Positions 24,490-38,902 of a DNA stretch of 64,000 nucleotides are shown here, in pieces. The notes below the pieces were generated by a model. That model was not told the origin of the DNA and made no database searches. It was given only the letters and a program-made list of their open reading frames with translations. This stretch comes from Poronia punctata (taxonomy: Eukaryota > Ascomycota > Sordariomycetes > Xylariales > Xylariaceae). Position 1 is the first letter of the stretch. Each line of letters begins with the position of its first letter. Location of the stretch: positions 1 through 64,000 of the forward strand of contig MU401601.1 in the NCBI GenBank assembly GCA_022579005.1. Direction: 5' to 3'. A program made the translations under genes and the position numbers.

Positions 24490-24741
24490 AGCTTAGTGAG
24501 GGTGTAAATTTAGCAAGAAAGTAGGTCCGATCCTTTAGACCTACTCTAATAAAAAAGGAGAGGCAGTCACTTCCCTTACACTTATTATTTTAAGTTATAA
24601 CCCCTTTTATTATTAAACTTACTTAAACCTTATTTTAAAGGGTACTTATTATATTATTTACATTTTAAAAGATATATAAAAAATATATCACTTTATTTTT
24701 AACTTTTAATTCCTTTTGCAAATTTTATATAGTTTTTTTTA
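24490..24741. repeat. Left terminal repeat of the outer element
   Basis: Matches 38903-39154 over its full length, for example TTATTATTTTAAGTTATAAC shared by both, with differences mostly transitions. Similarity stops sharply after the shared end ...TTTT(C/T)TA. A shorter LTR starting at TG 24497 would be 245 bp in both copies. Confidence 0.85.
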
Positions 24742-24806
24742 GTGTTCTTAGTAAAGCAAAAAATAAATTAACAGTGCTATATAGTCTAAAAAACCTAGTT
24801 AAAATT

Positions 24807-25135
24807 AATAAGCTATAATGCTGTTATTATACTATAGTGCTAAACTTATTTATTAACAAGCTAAAAAGCTGTCTTTTAACTATTAAATAAGCTGTAAAGC
24901 TATTTAACAACCTTTAAATAAGCTAAAAAGCTATTAATTTAATACGCTAAAGCGCTATTTTTAAAATAAGCTATATAGCCGTTACTTTACCCCTTTATTA
25001 ATAAGCTATAGTACTATTATATTATTAGTTTAATAAGCTATATAGCTATTATTTTATCTTATTAATAAGCTATATAGCTATTATTTTATTTTATTAATAA
25101 GCTATATAATTATTACTTAAATTAGCTATAAAGCT
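24807..25135. repeat. Degenerate tandem array, about 32-33-bp units with a palindromic core
   Basis: Units start with AATAAGCTATA and contain variants of the palindrome AGCTATATAGCT. The clearest are near 25000, 25033, 25065 and 25097. More diverged units extend upstream to about 24807. The array sits just inside the left LTR of the outer element, a place where retroelement leader or tail repeats are common. Confidence 0.65.
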
Positions 25136-25783
25136 ATTTATAAGTTATAAAACTAATATAACTACTTTAATTAATAAAAAGCTTTACTATATAAGCAAAA
25201 AAATTAAAATCTATATACTTTAACAGCTTTTTATTAAAAGCAATAAAAAATATTATAAAGCAACTACTTTTTAACCTAAGCTTTAAATATTTAAATCTTC
25301 TATATTTAAAAAATAAGCTAATTATATTATTTTTATTAACTTAACTTATATAAGTTAAAATATTAAACAAAAAAATAAACAAAAACAAAATTATATAAAA
25401 ATTAAAAAAAAAACCTTATCTTAACTTAGCAAATTATAATTAGTTTACTAGCAATATGTTCGTAGCTTAATAAATCTAATAAATTAAATAAAATTTTTAA
25501 AAAGCTAAAGCTACTATAGTATACTTAAACATAATTAAAGCAATAAATATACTTTATAAAAGTTTTGCTGCTACTTTTTTAAATAGTTAAACTACTTTAT
25601 AAAATTTTAAAAATAAAGCTATAAAATAAAAAGCTAATTTAATAAACTTTATAACTTTTAAACAAGCTTTTAAAAAGAAATATTTAGTAGTAGTTAAAAA
25701 TAAAAAAATTATTTAACTAGTAAATAAGCTTAAAAAACTGTTTTAAAAAAAAACAAAGCTTTTATACTTTATTATAACAAAAC

Positions 25784-26006
25784 TGTAAGGGTTTAAGCAA
25801 TGAGGTAGTTGTAAGGTAATGTTGCTGGCAATTTTAAAAACTAGGTATATTAGATAACTTCTGTCTAGTTAGCTAGGTAAGTAACCAGACTGGCTAAAAG
25901 GATTAAAAAGGGTGTAACCGGCAAAGCCTCGGCTATTAGTCGGCATAGCTTCGGCCAATAGATGGTCTGTGCGCAAATAGCTTCTTTAGCTAGGTGCCCT
26001 GTTATA
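25784..26006 (-). repeat. LTR of the nested element (probable 3' LTR)
   Basis: 223 bp, equal in length to its partner at 32934-33156. About two dozen differences between the two were noted by eye and all are C/T or G/A transitions. This copy keeps more C and G (for example GCAAAGCCTCGGC) than the DNA around it. Confidence 0.92.
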
Positions 26007-29000
26007 CTGCCCCCCTTTTTAGGTTGCTAGTTTTTAGCAATTTTAGCATTTGTAGGTATATTTGCTAATTAGGCCTATTTTTAATTTTTTTAATTAAATT
26101 AATTTATTAGCTTTTATAAGCCGTTTTTTTGTTAACCTATTAGCTTATACTTAGCCTTGTGCATTTTTTTTTATTTATAACCTTATTTTAGTATTTACTT
26201 TTTTTTTTAGTATTATTATTTTATTAAGCTTTTTGCTAAGCAACTACTATTATGCTGCTTTTAAAGCTTTTTTATTTTAAGTTTATATACTAGTACACTT
26301 TTAATGCTAATATAGGTTAGTTGTTTTTAAACTGTTAAATTTTTAATTTTAACTATAATCTTGCTTAACTAAACAGTAATAAGCTAAAGATTGCAACAAT
26401 GCTTAGTAAAGAGCCTTGCTAGCACTGCGTTTTTAGTATACATTTAAATCTTTATATTTGCTATTTTTGCTGCTTTAGTAACGTTAATTATGCTTTTTAT
26501 AAAAAAAACTACTAAAATTGTTATATTGTATGTTTGCTGCTTTTTTGCTTATTAGTTTGCTTAAATATTTATTTTTTTTTAAATACCTTTTGCTTTAGTT
26601 AGTATAGCTTAATAAATTATATAATATGCTACCTATTTTTGCGCTAAAATAAAAAACGCCTAGCAAAACTATTAAACTATTATTGCTAAAGCTAAAAATA
26701 AAAACAAAAATAAAAACGTAAATATAAATGCTACTTTATTAAACAATACTTTTATTGCTATAGGTTAATATATGTTTTGCTTATTTAAAGCAAGCTTAGC
26801 TTTTTAGCATATAGTTGTTTTTAAAAAAAAGCTAGTTATACTAGTTAAAAAAAAAAAGCAACGCTATGCTACTATTTATTAAAAATTAGTTGCTATTTAT
26901 TATTTATTAACTATTATAATTGCTTTTTTTATTATTTATACTTTTGCTGCTTATTTGCTAGTATATTTGCTAATATTTAGCAGTTTTATATTAGCAAAAA
27001 AAAGCTTTTACTTAACAACTTTAACAATATTATATATAAAGCTTAGTTTTTTATTTTTTTTTAAAGTATTAAAATAGCCTTTTAAGCAATCTAAATACTT
27101 ATTTATGCTAATTATGCACACTTATTTTAAAAGCTACTAATAAAAAGCTAAACTTTAAAAAAGCTTATAAAAATAAAAGCATTAAAGCATTTTTTAATAT
27201 TAGCAAAGCTTATTAAAAGATTTTTGCTTATAATATAGTTTTTACTACTACTATTAGCTTTATTTGCAATACTTATTAAACTGTGTTGCTTATTTCTAGC
27301 TATAGCTATTTTAATAGCATAGTATATTATTTGCTTTTTTAGCTACTTTTTAGCTTTTACTTGCTAACTTTTTATTTAATAATAATGCTTTTTATATTAG
27401 TAGTTTAAAGTGCATTTTAAGTTATAATAAGTTTATTAAAATAAAAGTTTTTATTTTTTATAATGCTATAGCCTAGTTTTAGCTTGCTTAGCAATAGCTT
27501 GCTATCTTTTTATTAACTAAGTATATATTTTATAATTTAGTGTTTATTATGCTAATTATAACTACTTTACTTATTATCTTACTTAGTATAAACCTTTTTA
27601 ACTTTTTTTTTATATTAGTTTAGTAAACAGCTTATATTTGCTAAGTATTTAGCTAGCTTTTAAGTATTATATTTTACTAGCTAGCTTTTTTATTTTACTA
27701 AATATTTTTATTTACTTTAATTTTTTTAATGCTAAATAATATTTTTTATTGCTTATTTTTTTTGTTTATTTTTTAATTTAAGTAGCGCTATTTTGCTAGC
27801 GTTTTTTAGCTAGTTTATTTATAGCTTAAATAATAATATAAAAAATATATTATAAACTTAGAAATAAATTTTTAGTAACTAGATCTAGTATGCTTAAGTC
27901 TTTACTTTTTTAACAACTTTAACTTAAATATATATAAAAGCTAGTTTTTTTTTATATTTAAACTTAAAGTATGCTATTAATAGCTTTATTATATTACTTG
28001 CTTAAAACTTTTTTAGTATATAGCGCTTATTATAATGCTTTTATATTAACTTTACTACTTGTTTTTAATGCTTATAAACTATATAGCATATAGCCTTTAT
28101 TTGCTGCAGCCTTTTTTTTACTTTTTAAATATTAGATTAAAGCTGCTTTAGCATATACTTAATGCTTTTTAGGTAGTATTTATATAATGCTTTAAATAGC
28201 AAATAGCTTATAGTAGCGTATTAGCTATTATTATATGTAAACTTAATATTTACTAATACTTTAACTTAGCTATTTAGCTTACTACTATAAAAGGTATAAA
28301 AGTACTTTTTTAGGGTTTAGTATACTTATTTTGTTTAGCTATTAGTTTAAAGGTACTATGTAGTAAATAGCTGCTAACGCACTTCTTATACTTTATAAAA
28401 CTTTTTTTAAAATTTGCTTATAATAAGTTTGTTTTTATTACTTATAATCCTTTTTAAAAACCTATATTAGCAGTTTACTTTATAGTATATAATTACTATA
28501 AGCTTAGTAGTATTAAGCGTTTTTTATATAAAGATAAACAATATTATCTTTATAAACTAGTTTATAATAATTAAAATTATATTATAAATATTGCTATTTA
28601 CTTTTATATATAAAGGTAGTTTTATAATAAAATCTAAGCTGATTTTTTAAAAGGGCTGTTTTAGTAAAAGTAACAACTAAAGCTTTTTATAAAGCTTATA
28701 CTTTAGCTTTTAAGCTCCTTTATATTGCATATAGCTAGCAACGTATTTTTAAACGTTTTACTTTAAGCCCTTTTAATAAAACTTATACTATAATAACTTA
28801 GCTATTTTATTTTTTTTTATATGCCCGGCTTTTAAGTTGTTATAGTGCTAATATATTAGTTACTTTACTAAGGCTTTTTAAGCTAAAATTACTAGCTGTT
28901 TTTTAAAATATAATATACTTATACTATTAACATAATATTTTTTATATATTTTAGCCTTATAGTATATAATTTTTGCTAGCTTTATAAAAATAAAGTTTTT

Positions 29001-32000
29001 AGCTTGCAGTTTATAAACTATTTTATAAAACTGCATTAAAGTTGCTAGTTTAAAGGCTGTTTTGCTTTAGGCTAATTTTTTAGCTTTAGCGCGTAAAATA
29101 TATTAGTTATAAATAATAGCTTTAGCTTTTTTTTTTTAAAAAGCAGTTTTTATGCTTTTAGCAGTAGCTTTTGCTAAATAGGTTATTATTACTATTTATA
29201 TAGTGCATAATGTATAGGTTAAGCATATATATTAGTACTTTTTACCTTTTTGCTTTTAAAAATTGTTTATAATTATATAGCAAAAGTCTAGCGCTTTATA
29301 AGCTTGCAAGTTTGCAATTTATACTTTTATTATTAAATAAGCTAACGGGTATAGGTTTAATAAAGCTTTTTAAGCTGCTTTAGTAGCGTAAGCTAATACT
29401 TTACTTTTTTTCTTTTTTTTAAATAGGATTTTTGCTAATAACTACTATACTTACTATAGCAGCTTGCTAACTAGTTAAAGCTTTTTTTTTAGCGTTAGTA
29501 TTATATTTTTATATTAAATCTTTTTAGCTATATAATCTGGCTTTTTTAATAGTTTATTTACTAGGTTTAATATACTTAATTAGTATTTTATATTAAAATT
29601 AAACTATGCTAGCTTATATACTTAATAAGCAAGCTTTTTTTAAAAGTCTTGCGCTAATAAGTTAACTATGCTTTTTAAAGCTATATAATTTGTTTATATT
29701 ATAAAAGTCTTATTTATTTTTTTAAAGTATTGCTACTAGTGCTTATAGCTTTTTATAATTGCTAAAAGCTTTTGCTAGCTTGTTGCTTATTTAGTTTTTA
29801 TGTTTATAAGCTTTTATAACTAGTAAGCAACTAGTTTTTACGTTTTTTTATAAAGTTGTAATAGTATTTTTAATATTGCTTTTGTTAACATATTTATTTT
29901 TACTTTAATATTTAAACGGCTATTTTAGTAGTAAAAAGTAGTTATTAATATAAAGGCTTTTTTTACGTTTTTAAACGCCTAGTTTGCTTTTAAGGTCTAC
30001 TTAAAAACGTAGCCTAGTAAAATATAACCTTTTAAGATTGCTATAATTAGTGCTATAACGTTTATATATTTAGCTATAAACTTTTTATAAAAGTTTGCAA
30101 ACTTTAAAAATACTTATATATTATATACTAAGGTTAGTACTTTTTACTTTTAAATAGTAGCAACCTTTTAAAGATTTATTTTTATTTCTTTAGTTATAAT
30201 AATAAACTTTAAAAACTTTATTTTAGTTTTAAAAAACTTGTACTTTAATAGCTTTATAAATAGTTAATACTTTGCTAACTGCTTATAAACTAACTAAAAG
30301 TGCTTTTTATGTTTTTTTTTATTTTTTAAAAAAATTATAATATTGTTTAAATAAACTATGTAAATATAATTTATTAGCTTAGCTAATGCTTTATATATAT
30401 AGGCCTAGAAAGTTGCAAAGGTATTAGTTAGTTTAAAAAGTATAACTATATACTTAAAATGCTTATATTTTGTTTAAAAAGCGGTTTTTTACTTATTGCT
30501 ACGTTTAATTTAAATATAATAGTAGGCATTTTTAAAGTTTAGCTTTAAAAAGACCTTTGCTAACCTTAGCTTATTTATTACTTTTAATATAAAAGGTAAA
30601 AAATACTTATTTTTTATAGTTACTTTGTTTAAGCTTTTATAATTAATGTAAAGCTTTATAGTTTTATTTTTTTTTAGTATAAATAGGATTAAAGCTTTTG
30701 CGTTTGCTTTTAAGTGCTATATATAGCTTATTTAAAGGTTTTTTTTAAAGTACTTTTTAAGTACTTACTATTAGGCCTTTGTAGTAAAATAAATTAGGCT
30801 AAATAGTACTTATGCTTTTTTTACTAGGTTTATTGCATATTGTGCTTTTTTTAGCACTAGTAACTTTTTTGCTAACAGCTTAGAGTATATATGCTAAAAC
30901 GCTTTAAAATACTTAAGTAAATTAATTTTATTTTTAGTATTAGGCTTATTATTAATTTTAAAAAATAGCAACTTTTTTTTAAAGCTAATACTTATACTTA
31001 TTAAGTTAGCAACGTACGCTGTCTAATTGCTAACTATGTTTTTAGCAAACTTTTTAAAATTTATTTTTTAGTATTTGCTATAAAACTATTAAGTAAAGGT
31101 TATATTTAATAGTATACTTAATTAACTTATTTTTAGCTATAATATTAAAAGCTTTAATGTTTTTTACTTTTTATATATTATATAAAATACTTATTTAAAA
31201 GTTTGCTTAATTTTTTAAGCGTTAATTATTTAAAGATTAGCTATATAGGCTGCCTAGTACTTTATTAGCTTTTTATTTAGTTTTATTAATAAAAGTAATA
31301 AGATGTTTATTTTTTATAAGTATTTTCTTTTAAAGTTTTTATATATAATATTAACTTAAGCTTTTATATTTATATTTATAATAACTTTTTTTAACTTTTG
31401 CTTGCTATTTAAAAGGATTATAGCTGCTGTTTAAAATAGCTTTATAGTACTAAACGCTTTATAGGACTTTGCTAAAGTAAATTAAACATATTAACTTACT
31501 TTAGCTTAGCTTTTAACTTTTTGTTTTTAAAGTTTAACTAAGCTGCTTAAACGTTTTATACTTTACTTTTAAGCTATTTTAATAGTTTTTGCTTAACTTT
31601 GCTTAATTAGCAATTTAACGCTAACTGCTTATTTTTTAAGCAATACTTAGCTATATAGCTTTTTTTGCTATAATAGTAGTACTTTATAAAGCTATTGTTA
31701 GTATGTGCTAATTTGCTTTAGTTTTAGTTTATTTATTGCTTTAATAAGTTATTAGTTTTTTTTTTAAACTGTTTAAGCGCTTTTAAGTTATTTACTAACT
31801 TTTTTTGCTTTAGCAAGCGTTTAGCATATTTTTGCTTTTATAGTAGCTTATGCTTTTTATTAGTATAATGCTAAGTGCTTTATTATTTTTTAGCTTTTTA
31901 ATATATTATAACTATATTGTTAAGTAATATACGCTGCTTTACTAAAACTTTTTTTAATTTTTTTTAAAGTTTATATTAATAGTTAAAGGCTAGTTAGCTA

Positions 32001-32933
32001 TTATTTTTTAATAGTATAGCGCTTTTAAGCTTTTATACTAATACTTGCTAATAAAAAAAGAAATTTTTTAGGTTTTTATTTTTTTATTGCTAAAGCTTAT
32101 ATAATTACTTTTAAAAAGTTTGCTTAAATAGCTTTAAGTTAACGTTTTTTTGCTAAATAAATTTTTAAAAGTTATTAAAGGTAGCTTTATTTTTTAAGTT
32201 GTTATAATTTAACGTATTTTAATAAAAACGCTAATTTATTTAAATATTAAACTTAGCTTGCATTAAAGCTTATATAATTTATATTAGATTTTTATAGCTA
32301 GGCTTTTGCTAATTGCTTTTTTTTATAACTACAATTTAGTTTTTAATTTTTATAGCAGTAATATTTTGCTTTAGCTGCTTATAGTTATATATAAAGGCTT
32401 TAGCGTTATTTTTATGTTAAAGCTTTCTTTGCTTAGTAAGTAGCTAAAGCAATTATAAGTTTTAATTTATTATATTAATAATTTAATTTAAAAGATTATT
32501 TTTTTAGCTTTTTAAACTTTTATAAAAACTATTGTAATAAAAGCTTTTATTAAATAAGCTGCTATATAATAGCAGCTTAAAGTAAAAGAAATAGCTTTTA
32601 CTTTTTTAACTTTTTTAAAGGTTGCTAGCTGTTAGCTAATTGTTTATTTTAATAAGTAATATATTTTATTTTAAGTTTTTTAGTTTACTATTAGGTTTTT
32701 TGCTTTTTTTATTACGTTTATTATTACTTTTTTGTTTTTAGTTATTTATAAATTTAGCTTAATTGTTAGCTAGTTTTTTTAGTTTTTGTTGCTTATTTTT
32801 AGTATTAGGTTTATTAAGCTTATTTATATTGTTGCCGGTTATTTGCCTAGCAGTTGCAAACTATGCTTAGTTTTTAGTTTAAATCCTTTTGCTAAATATT
32901 ATATTATAACTTAAAAATATAAAAACAAAAAAG

Positions 32934-33156
32934 TGTAAAGGTTTAAGTAATAAAGTAGTTATAAGGTAATGTTGCTAGCAATTTTAAAAATTAGGTATAT
33001 TAGATAACTTTTATCTGGTTAGCTAGGTAGGTAACTAAACTAGCTAAAAGGATTAAAAAGGGTGTAACCGGCAAAGCTTCGGCTATTAGTCGGCGTAGCT
33101 TTGGCTAATAGGTAGTCTGTGCGCAGATAGCTTCTTTAGCTAGGTGCTCCGTTATA
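32934..33156 (-). repeat. LTR of the nested element (probable 5' LTR)
   Basis: Partner of 25784-26006. It starts TGTAAAGG and ends GTTATA on the plus strand. The expected terminal TG..CA appears as TG..TA, consistent with RIP. Directly followed by the AAAAC target duplicate. Confidence 0.92.
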
Positions 33157-36100
33157 AAAACCTTAGCTTTATTAAAAAAAATAAGTAGCAAAAATATTTT
33201 TTAACTAAAAAATTCTAATTTCTTAATAATATTAAAAACTTTTACTTTAAAGTTTATAGTAAAAATATTTATTAATAGTTTTTAAAATAAAAATTTATAA
33301 ATAAAAGCTATTAACAAAAAAGCTTAAAACTTTTATTTTTTATAAAAAGCATTTAATACTATAAAGAATATATTTTAAGTTTTAAAAATAAAACGTTAGT
33401 TATAAGCTTAAAAAGCTAAAAATATAAAAATTAAGCTTATAAAAAAATAATTTTAGCTAATATTAGCATAAATATAAAAAAAGCTATTTAAAAAGCTTAC
33501 TTATTATTAAAAATGTTTGCTTTATTTAGTACTAGTATATTAGTTAAAAAGCCTTAGGTATTATAAAAATCTTAGTTTTAACTAAGTATAAGCTTTTAAA
33601 CTAAAAAATAGTATAAGCAAAAAGCTATAATATTTAAATTTTTAAAATTTAAAAAATAATAGTTAAGTAAACCTTAATATGCTATATTTAATTTAACTAA
33701 TTTACTTTTATAAAAAAGTTTAAAAAACCTACTAGTAAGCAGTAAAAAAAAAGTATTATTATTAACAAAAGTATGCTTTTAATATAGTAAATATAGTTAT
33801 ATTAAACCTAAGTGCACTATTTTAAACTCCTTATGCTTAAAACTATAAAAACAAGCATAGCTAAAAGCTTTAATATTTTTAAATAAAAAAATAAAAAAAG
33901 CTAAAGCTAAAAAAAAGCAGTTAACATTTTTTTTAGCAACAATATATTACTTTTTTATTCTTTATAATATTAAAACTAAAAAATATAATTAAAAAAATAA
34001 AAAAAGCTTTTAAGCTAATAAAATAAACTTTTTTTACTATATTTTAAAAACTATAAATTTAAAAGTTAATAAAAAATTTTTTAAAGATTTATTTAAAAAA
34101 TTTAATAAATCTAATAAATTTAATAAAAATAGTAAGCTTAAAAAAATTTAAGTACAAATGTGCATATTATAAAGTTTTTTAGCTAAAGTATTAAATAAAC
34201 CTTTAAAAAAGCAATAAAATAAAAAACAATTAATACTTATTAAAACGCTTTTAAATAAAAACAAAAGTAAAAAATAAAAGCTTAAAAAAAAAACTAGTTA
34301 TTAAGCTTAAAAAATCTATAAAAAGCTAAGTAAAAAACTATTTAATTATAAAACTTTAGCTAACTAAATTAAAATAAAAATAAGTTTTATAAACTTATTT
34401 TAAGTAAGCTTAAAAACTTTTATAGCTATAAAATATATAGCTACTTAAATTATAATTAAAGCAAAGCAAAAAGCTAAATATATAGCTTAAATAAAAAAAT
34501 TAACTTTTATAGTATTAAGCCTAATATTAAGCTTTATAATTATTTATTTAGCTACTATTATATAAAAAGTTACTTTAATACTTTATTATTTAAAAAATAG
34601 CTAAACGCTAACTAAATTTTTTTTTATAAGCTTTACTTAAACAAATTAAAAATTTAATATTAATATTATATTAAAAAAAAAAGTTAAAAAGCTTAAACTA
34701 AAGCTTTTAAATTTATTAGATTTAAAATTTAAAAAACTTTTTATAAAAACTTTAAGTAAAAATTTTGCTAAAGTTTTTTATTATATTATTATAACTTTAA
34801 AAATTATAAATATATAAAAAACTATATAAGCTATTATAAAAACTTTAGCTTTTAAAAAGCAAAAAAATAATAAGGTTTATATAATTTTAAGTTTTTTTTA
34901 GCTTTAAAACATAGTAGCAATAATTAATATTTAATTAAGCATACTAAGTATTAATAATATAAAGTAAAAAAATTTAAAAATTTATATTAAAAAACTTGTT
35001 ATAATTTAATTAATAAGTTATAAACTATTTTTTATACTAAATAGACTTTTTATTAAACTAAACCTTAAAGTAGCTTTTAAAAAAATAAAAAAAGCTTTTA
35101 ATTTAAATAAGTTAGCAAATAATTTAAAAAATAATAGCTTAAATAATTTTAGCAATTTAAAAAACTAAACTTTTATTTATAACTATATTATTAAGTTGTT
35201 TTAAACTACTAAATTATTAAATTTAAAAAAGCTATTATAAGTATTAAATTAAAATTTAGTATAAACTTGTTTATAATGCTATTTAAAATTTATTATATAG
35301 TTAACTTTTTAAAATTAATTTATTACTTTTAAAATTAAATAATATATTATGCTTTAAAGCTTAGTACTTATAATATAAGTAAGCAAGCTTATAAAACGTT
35401 AGGTTTTATATTATTTATTTTTAGTATAAAAAACTTAGTGCTAAGTTAATATATTATTTTTAAAAAAAAAGCTATAAATAAAAAGTTTATAAGTTAAAAA
35501 ATTATAAGATTTATAAATTAAAAAATTAGAAAATTTGCAAATTAAAAGATTATAGTACTTTTTTTAATAAAGCGCAAACTAATTAAATAATTTATTATAA
35601 CTTTTAAAAAAATCTTTTTAACTATTATAAAAGCTTAATTTAATAAATTAAGTATATATTTAAGTTTTTTAGTACTAAATAATCTTAAAAAGAATATTAT
35701 AAAAACTTTTTATACTTATTAAGATTTTAATATGTTAAGTGTTATAAAAATGTAAGCTATAAATTTATATAAGCACTATATTAAGCTAAAGCTTAAAGTA
35801 AAGCTATAAAATAAATTTAAATAAAAAATTTAAACTTAGCTATAAAAGTACTAAATAAACAAATTAGTTTAAAAAAGTATAAATTTAAAAATATATAAAA
35901 GCATAGTTGCTACTAATAAAAAGCTATTATTATAAAAGTTATAACTTATTATAGTAATAAAAAATTGCGTTTTTTTATATTTTAACTTATAAAAAAAGCA
36001 AAAAATTACGTTTAACTATTAAAATATAAACAAAAATATAATAAGTATTAAAATGCTTTTAATAATAAACATATATAACTATTTTAGCAACCTTAGTACT

Positions 36101-38902
36101 AAAAGCTTTTTTAAATTTAATTTAAAGCACGCGTTTTAAATTATACTAATTTACTTACTATATTATTATATATTTATATTTTTAGTACTAAATTTTTTTT
36201 AAATATAACTAATTAAAATGCTATAAAAATTATAAACTTTAGCTTTTTTAATAATAAAGCTTATAAAAATAGCTTTAAAACTAATTTTAAAGCTAAATTT
36301 AAAAAACTTATTATTATAGCTTTAAGCTTTTAAAAAGCTAGTACTTACATTTTTTTATATAGATAACATTTTTTTATTATATTTTAACTTTTGTAGTTAA
36401 TAAAAATTTATTAAGCACTATTTTTTTTTAAAAATTTTCTAAGCAATACTAAAATTATCTTTTAAAAAAGTATATTTAAAGTTTACTAAAATAGTTGCTT
36501 TAAAAGTACTTTATTAAATTTATAAAATTTTATAAATAATTTTTAAACAAAGTAAAAAAATTAGATTATAGCTAGTACTTAAAAATTAAATTGCTATTAA
36601 ATTGTTTTTAAAAACTATTAAATATACTTATAAGTAAATAAAAAACTATTTTAAAATAGTTAAACTTTTAACTAAATTAACTAAGTTAATTATATAAAAA
36701 TAAAAGCTAGCAAAAGCTTTATTTTTTAATTTTTTAAAAATAAAAGCATTTATAGTAGTTAAAATATATAAGCATATATTTAATTAAGCTATAAATAAAT
36801 TTATAAATGCTTTAAAGTTTAAAAAAAGATTTTTAATTATTTAAATTTAAAAAGGCATTAATATACTACTAATATATAATAGCTTTTTTTTTATAAAAAC
36901 TTAATAAAATTATAGCACTTATAAACAAACGCTTTTAGTTATTATAAAGCTTTTTTGCTACTATATTTAGTACTTTATTATACTGCTTAAAGTTTAGTTA
37001 ATTATTTATATAAACTATAAGCTTTTAATATTTTTTATTAATTTAATATATTATAAAAAAATATATGCTTAGTAAGCTAATAAGCTTTAGTAACTAAATA
37101 TTTAAATTAAGTATATTAAAAAAAAAAACAAAGCAGCTAATATTTTATTTAAAATAATTTTTAAAATAAAAAATTATAATAATGTTAGTATGCTAAAAAA
37201 AGCTTAAAAAAACAAATTATATTAAAAAGTAAATTTAAAAAAATAAAAAAAGAAAATATAAAAATATACTCTTAAAGCTTTTAAAAGCTAAAACTAAAGC
37301 TTTTATTTAAGCTAAGTATAACACAACTGCTTAATTAAATAAAGTTAAATTATATGCTTGCTTTTTATAAAAATAAACTAATAAGTTAAATAAATTTTAA
37401 AATCTACTAAACTAAAAATTACTTAAATAGCTAAATAAAAAAGCTTAAATTAATATAATTAGCAGTTTTTTAACTAAAATATTATATTATTATAATAATA
37501 AGTTAGCTAAGTATAAATTTAAACTTTAATATACTAATATTTATAAGCTTTTAAAAAAAAAGTATTATAATTTTTTAAATTGCTTAAGCAAAAGAATTTT
37601 TTTATAAAAATCTTAAAGCTACTAAATATATAATAACTTGCTTAAATATTGTTAAAAAAGCATATAGTAACGTTGTTTATATTAAAATAAGGTTGCTTAA
37701 GCTTTATAACTAGCTTATAATTAAGCTAGTTATTTTTTTATTTAAATAATAATAAATAAATTAAATAAGTTAGTATACTAGCTTACTATAGTAAAAAATA
37801 TATAAAATTATTATACTAAATATATAAAATGTGCTAAATTTAGTTTAGCAGTTTTAAAAGCTTTTAACTTTTTAGTTACTATAAAAGCACTATTTTATAT
37901 AATTATTATAAACTTTATTAAACTATTTTTTAAAACTAAAAATAAAAACTAATACTATTTTTTAATAATTAACTATTTTAATTATTTTATTTAAGCATTT
38001 AAAATAAAAGATTGCTTAAAACTTATAGCTAAAAAAAAAGTAACTAAATAAATATATTTTATAAGTATAATACTATTAAGTATTTATACTAATTTTAAAA
38101 AAATATTTATTTTAAAAACTTTTAATTATATACTAAAAAAATTTAGTACTAAGCTAGTAAACGTACTATTAAAATTTTATAAGTTAGTTAGTATAATTAA
38201 AGCTTATATAAAGATTTTTTAATAAATTTTTAAAAAGCTTATACTTAAAAGCAAAAAATTTAATAACTAAAACTAACATTTACTAATAATAGTTGCTTAA
38301 TATAATAAACGCTTTATAATATTTATTAAACTATTTTTTATAAAAATATTATATAAAATTTTACTTTGTAAACTTTTAAAAATATAATTTTTATTAGCAA
38401 ATTAAAGTATTTTAAAAAGCTTACTAGCTTTTAAAAAGTTTATTTTGCTATTTAAAAATAACTTTTTATAATTTTAAAACTACTTAATAATAAGCTTTTA
38501 AGCTTTATATAAAAAGATTTTAAAAAAATAAATATTAAACAAAAGCTTTAATAGCATTAATATAATATAAAGATTTTTAAAATCTAAATAAATAACTTTG
38601 TTATGCTATTATAAAACAGTAAACTTTAAAAATTAACTTTTTACTAAAAAAGTCTATTTATTATTAAATAATACTTTAAAAAACTATTATTTTATTTAGT
38701 AAATTTAAATAGCTTGCTAATAGCTTTATATAATTATTATAAAAATTTGCTAAAAATCTTTAAGCTAAAAAAAAGCTACTTATATACTAAAAAAAATCTC
38801 TTATTGCTAATAAGAGCTAGTATTTAGCTAAAATAATTTAGTAGCTTTATTTTTTTTTATTATTATAGCAAAAGCGCTATACTTTTTTTATTTTATTTTA
38901 TT

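Larger units (their letters stand above)
25784..33156 (-). mobile_element. Nested LTR retrotransposon, RIP-degraded, 7373 bp
   Basis: Two 223-bp direct LTRs (25784-26006 and 32934-33156) bound a T-rich interior. The insertion is flanked by the perfect 5-bp direct repeat AAAAC (25779-25783 and 33157-33161), a target-site duplication. A purine tract AAAAAGGGGGGCAG, read on the minus strand (26020-26007), directly abuts the LTR at 25784-26006. It looks like the polypurine primer, so the element is probably minus-oriented, with its 3' LTR on the left. An A-rich coding strand on minus agrees. No gag or pol ORF remains; the family (5-bp duplication fits Ty3/gypsy or Ty1/copia) cannot be told. Confidence 0.9.

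Noticed and set aside
24800..25140. CRISPR-like array of about 33-bp repeats
   Set aside because: Units are contiguous and degenerate with no unique spacers, and the genome is eukaryotic.
33162..38902. Surviving pol genes in the AT-rich right arm
   Set aside because: Stop codons are dense in all frames after RIP and no domain motif can be read.
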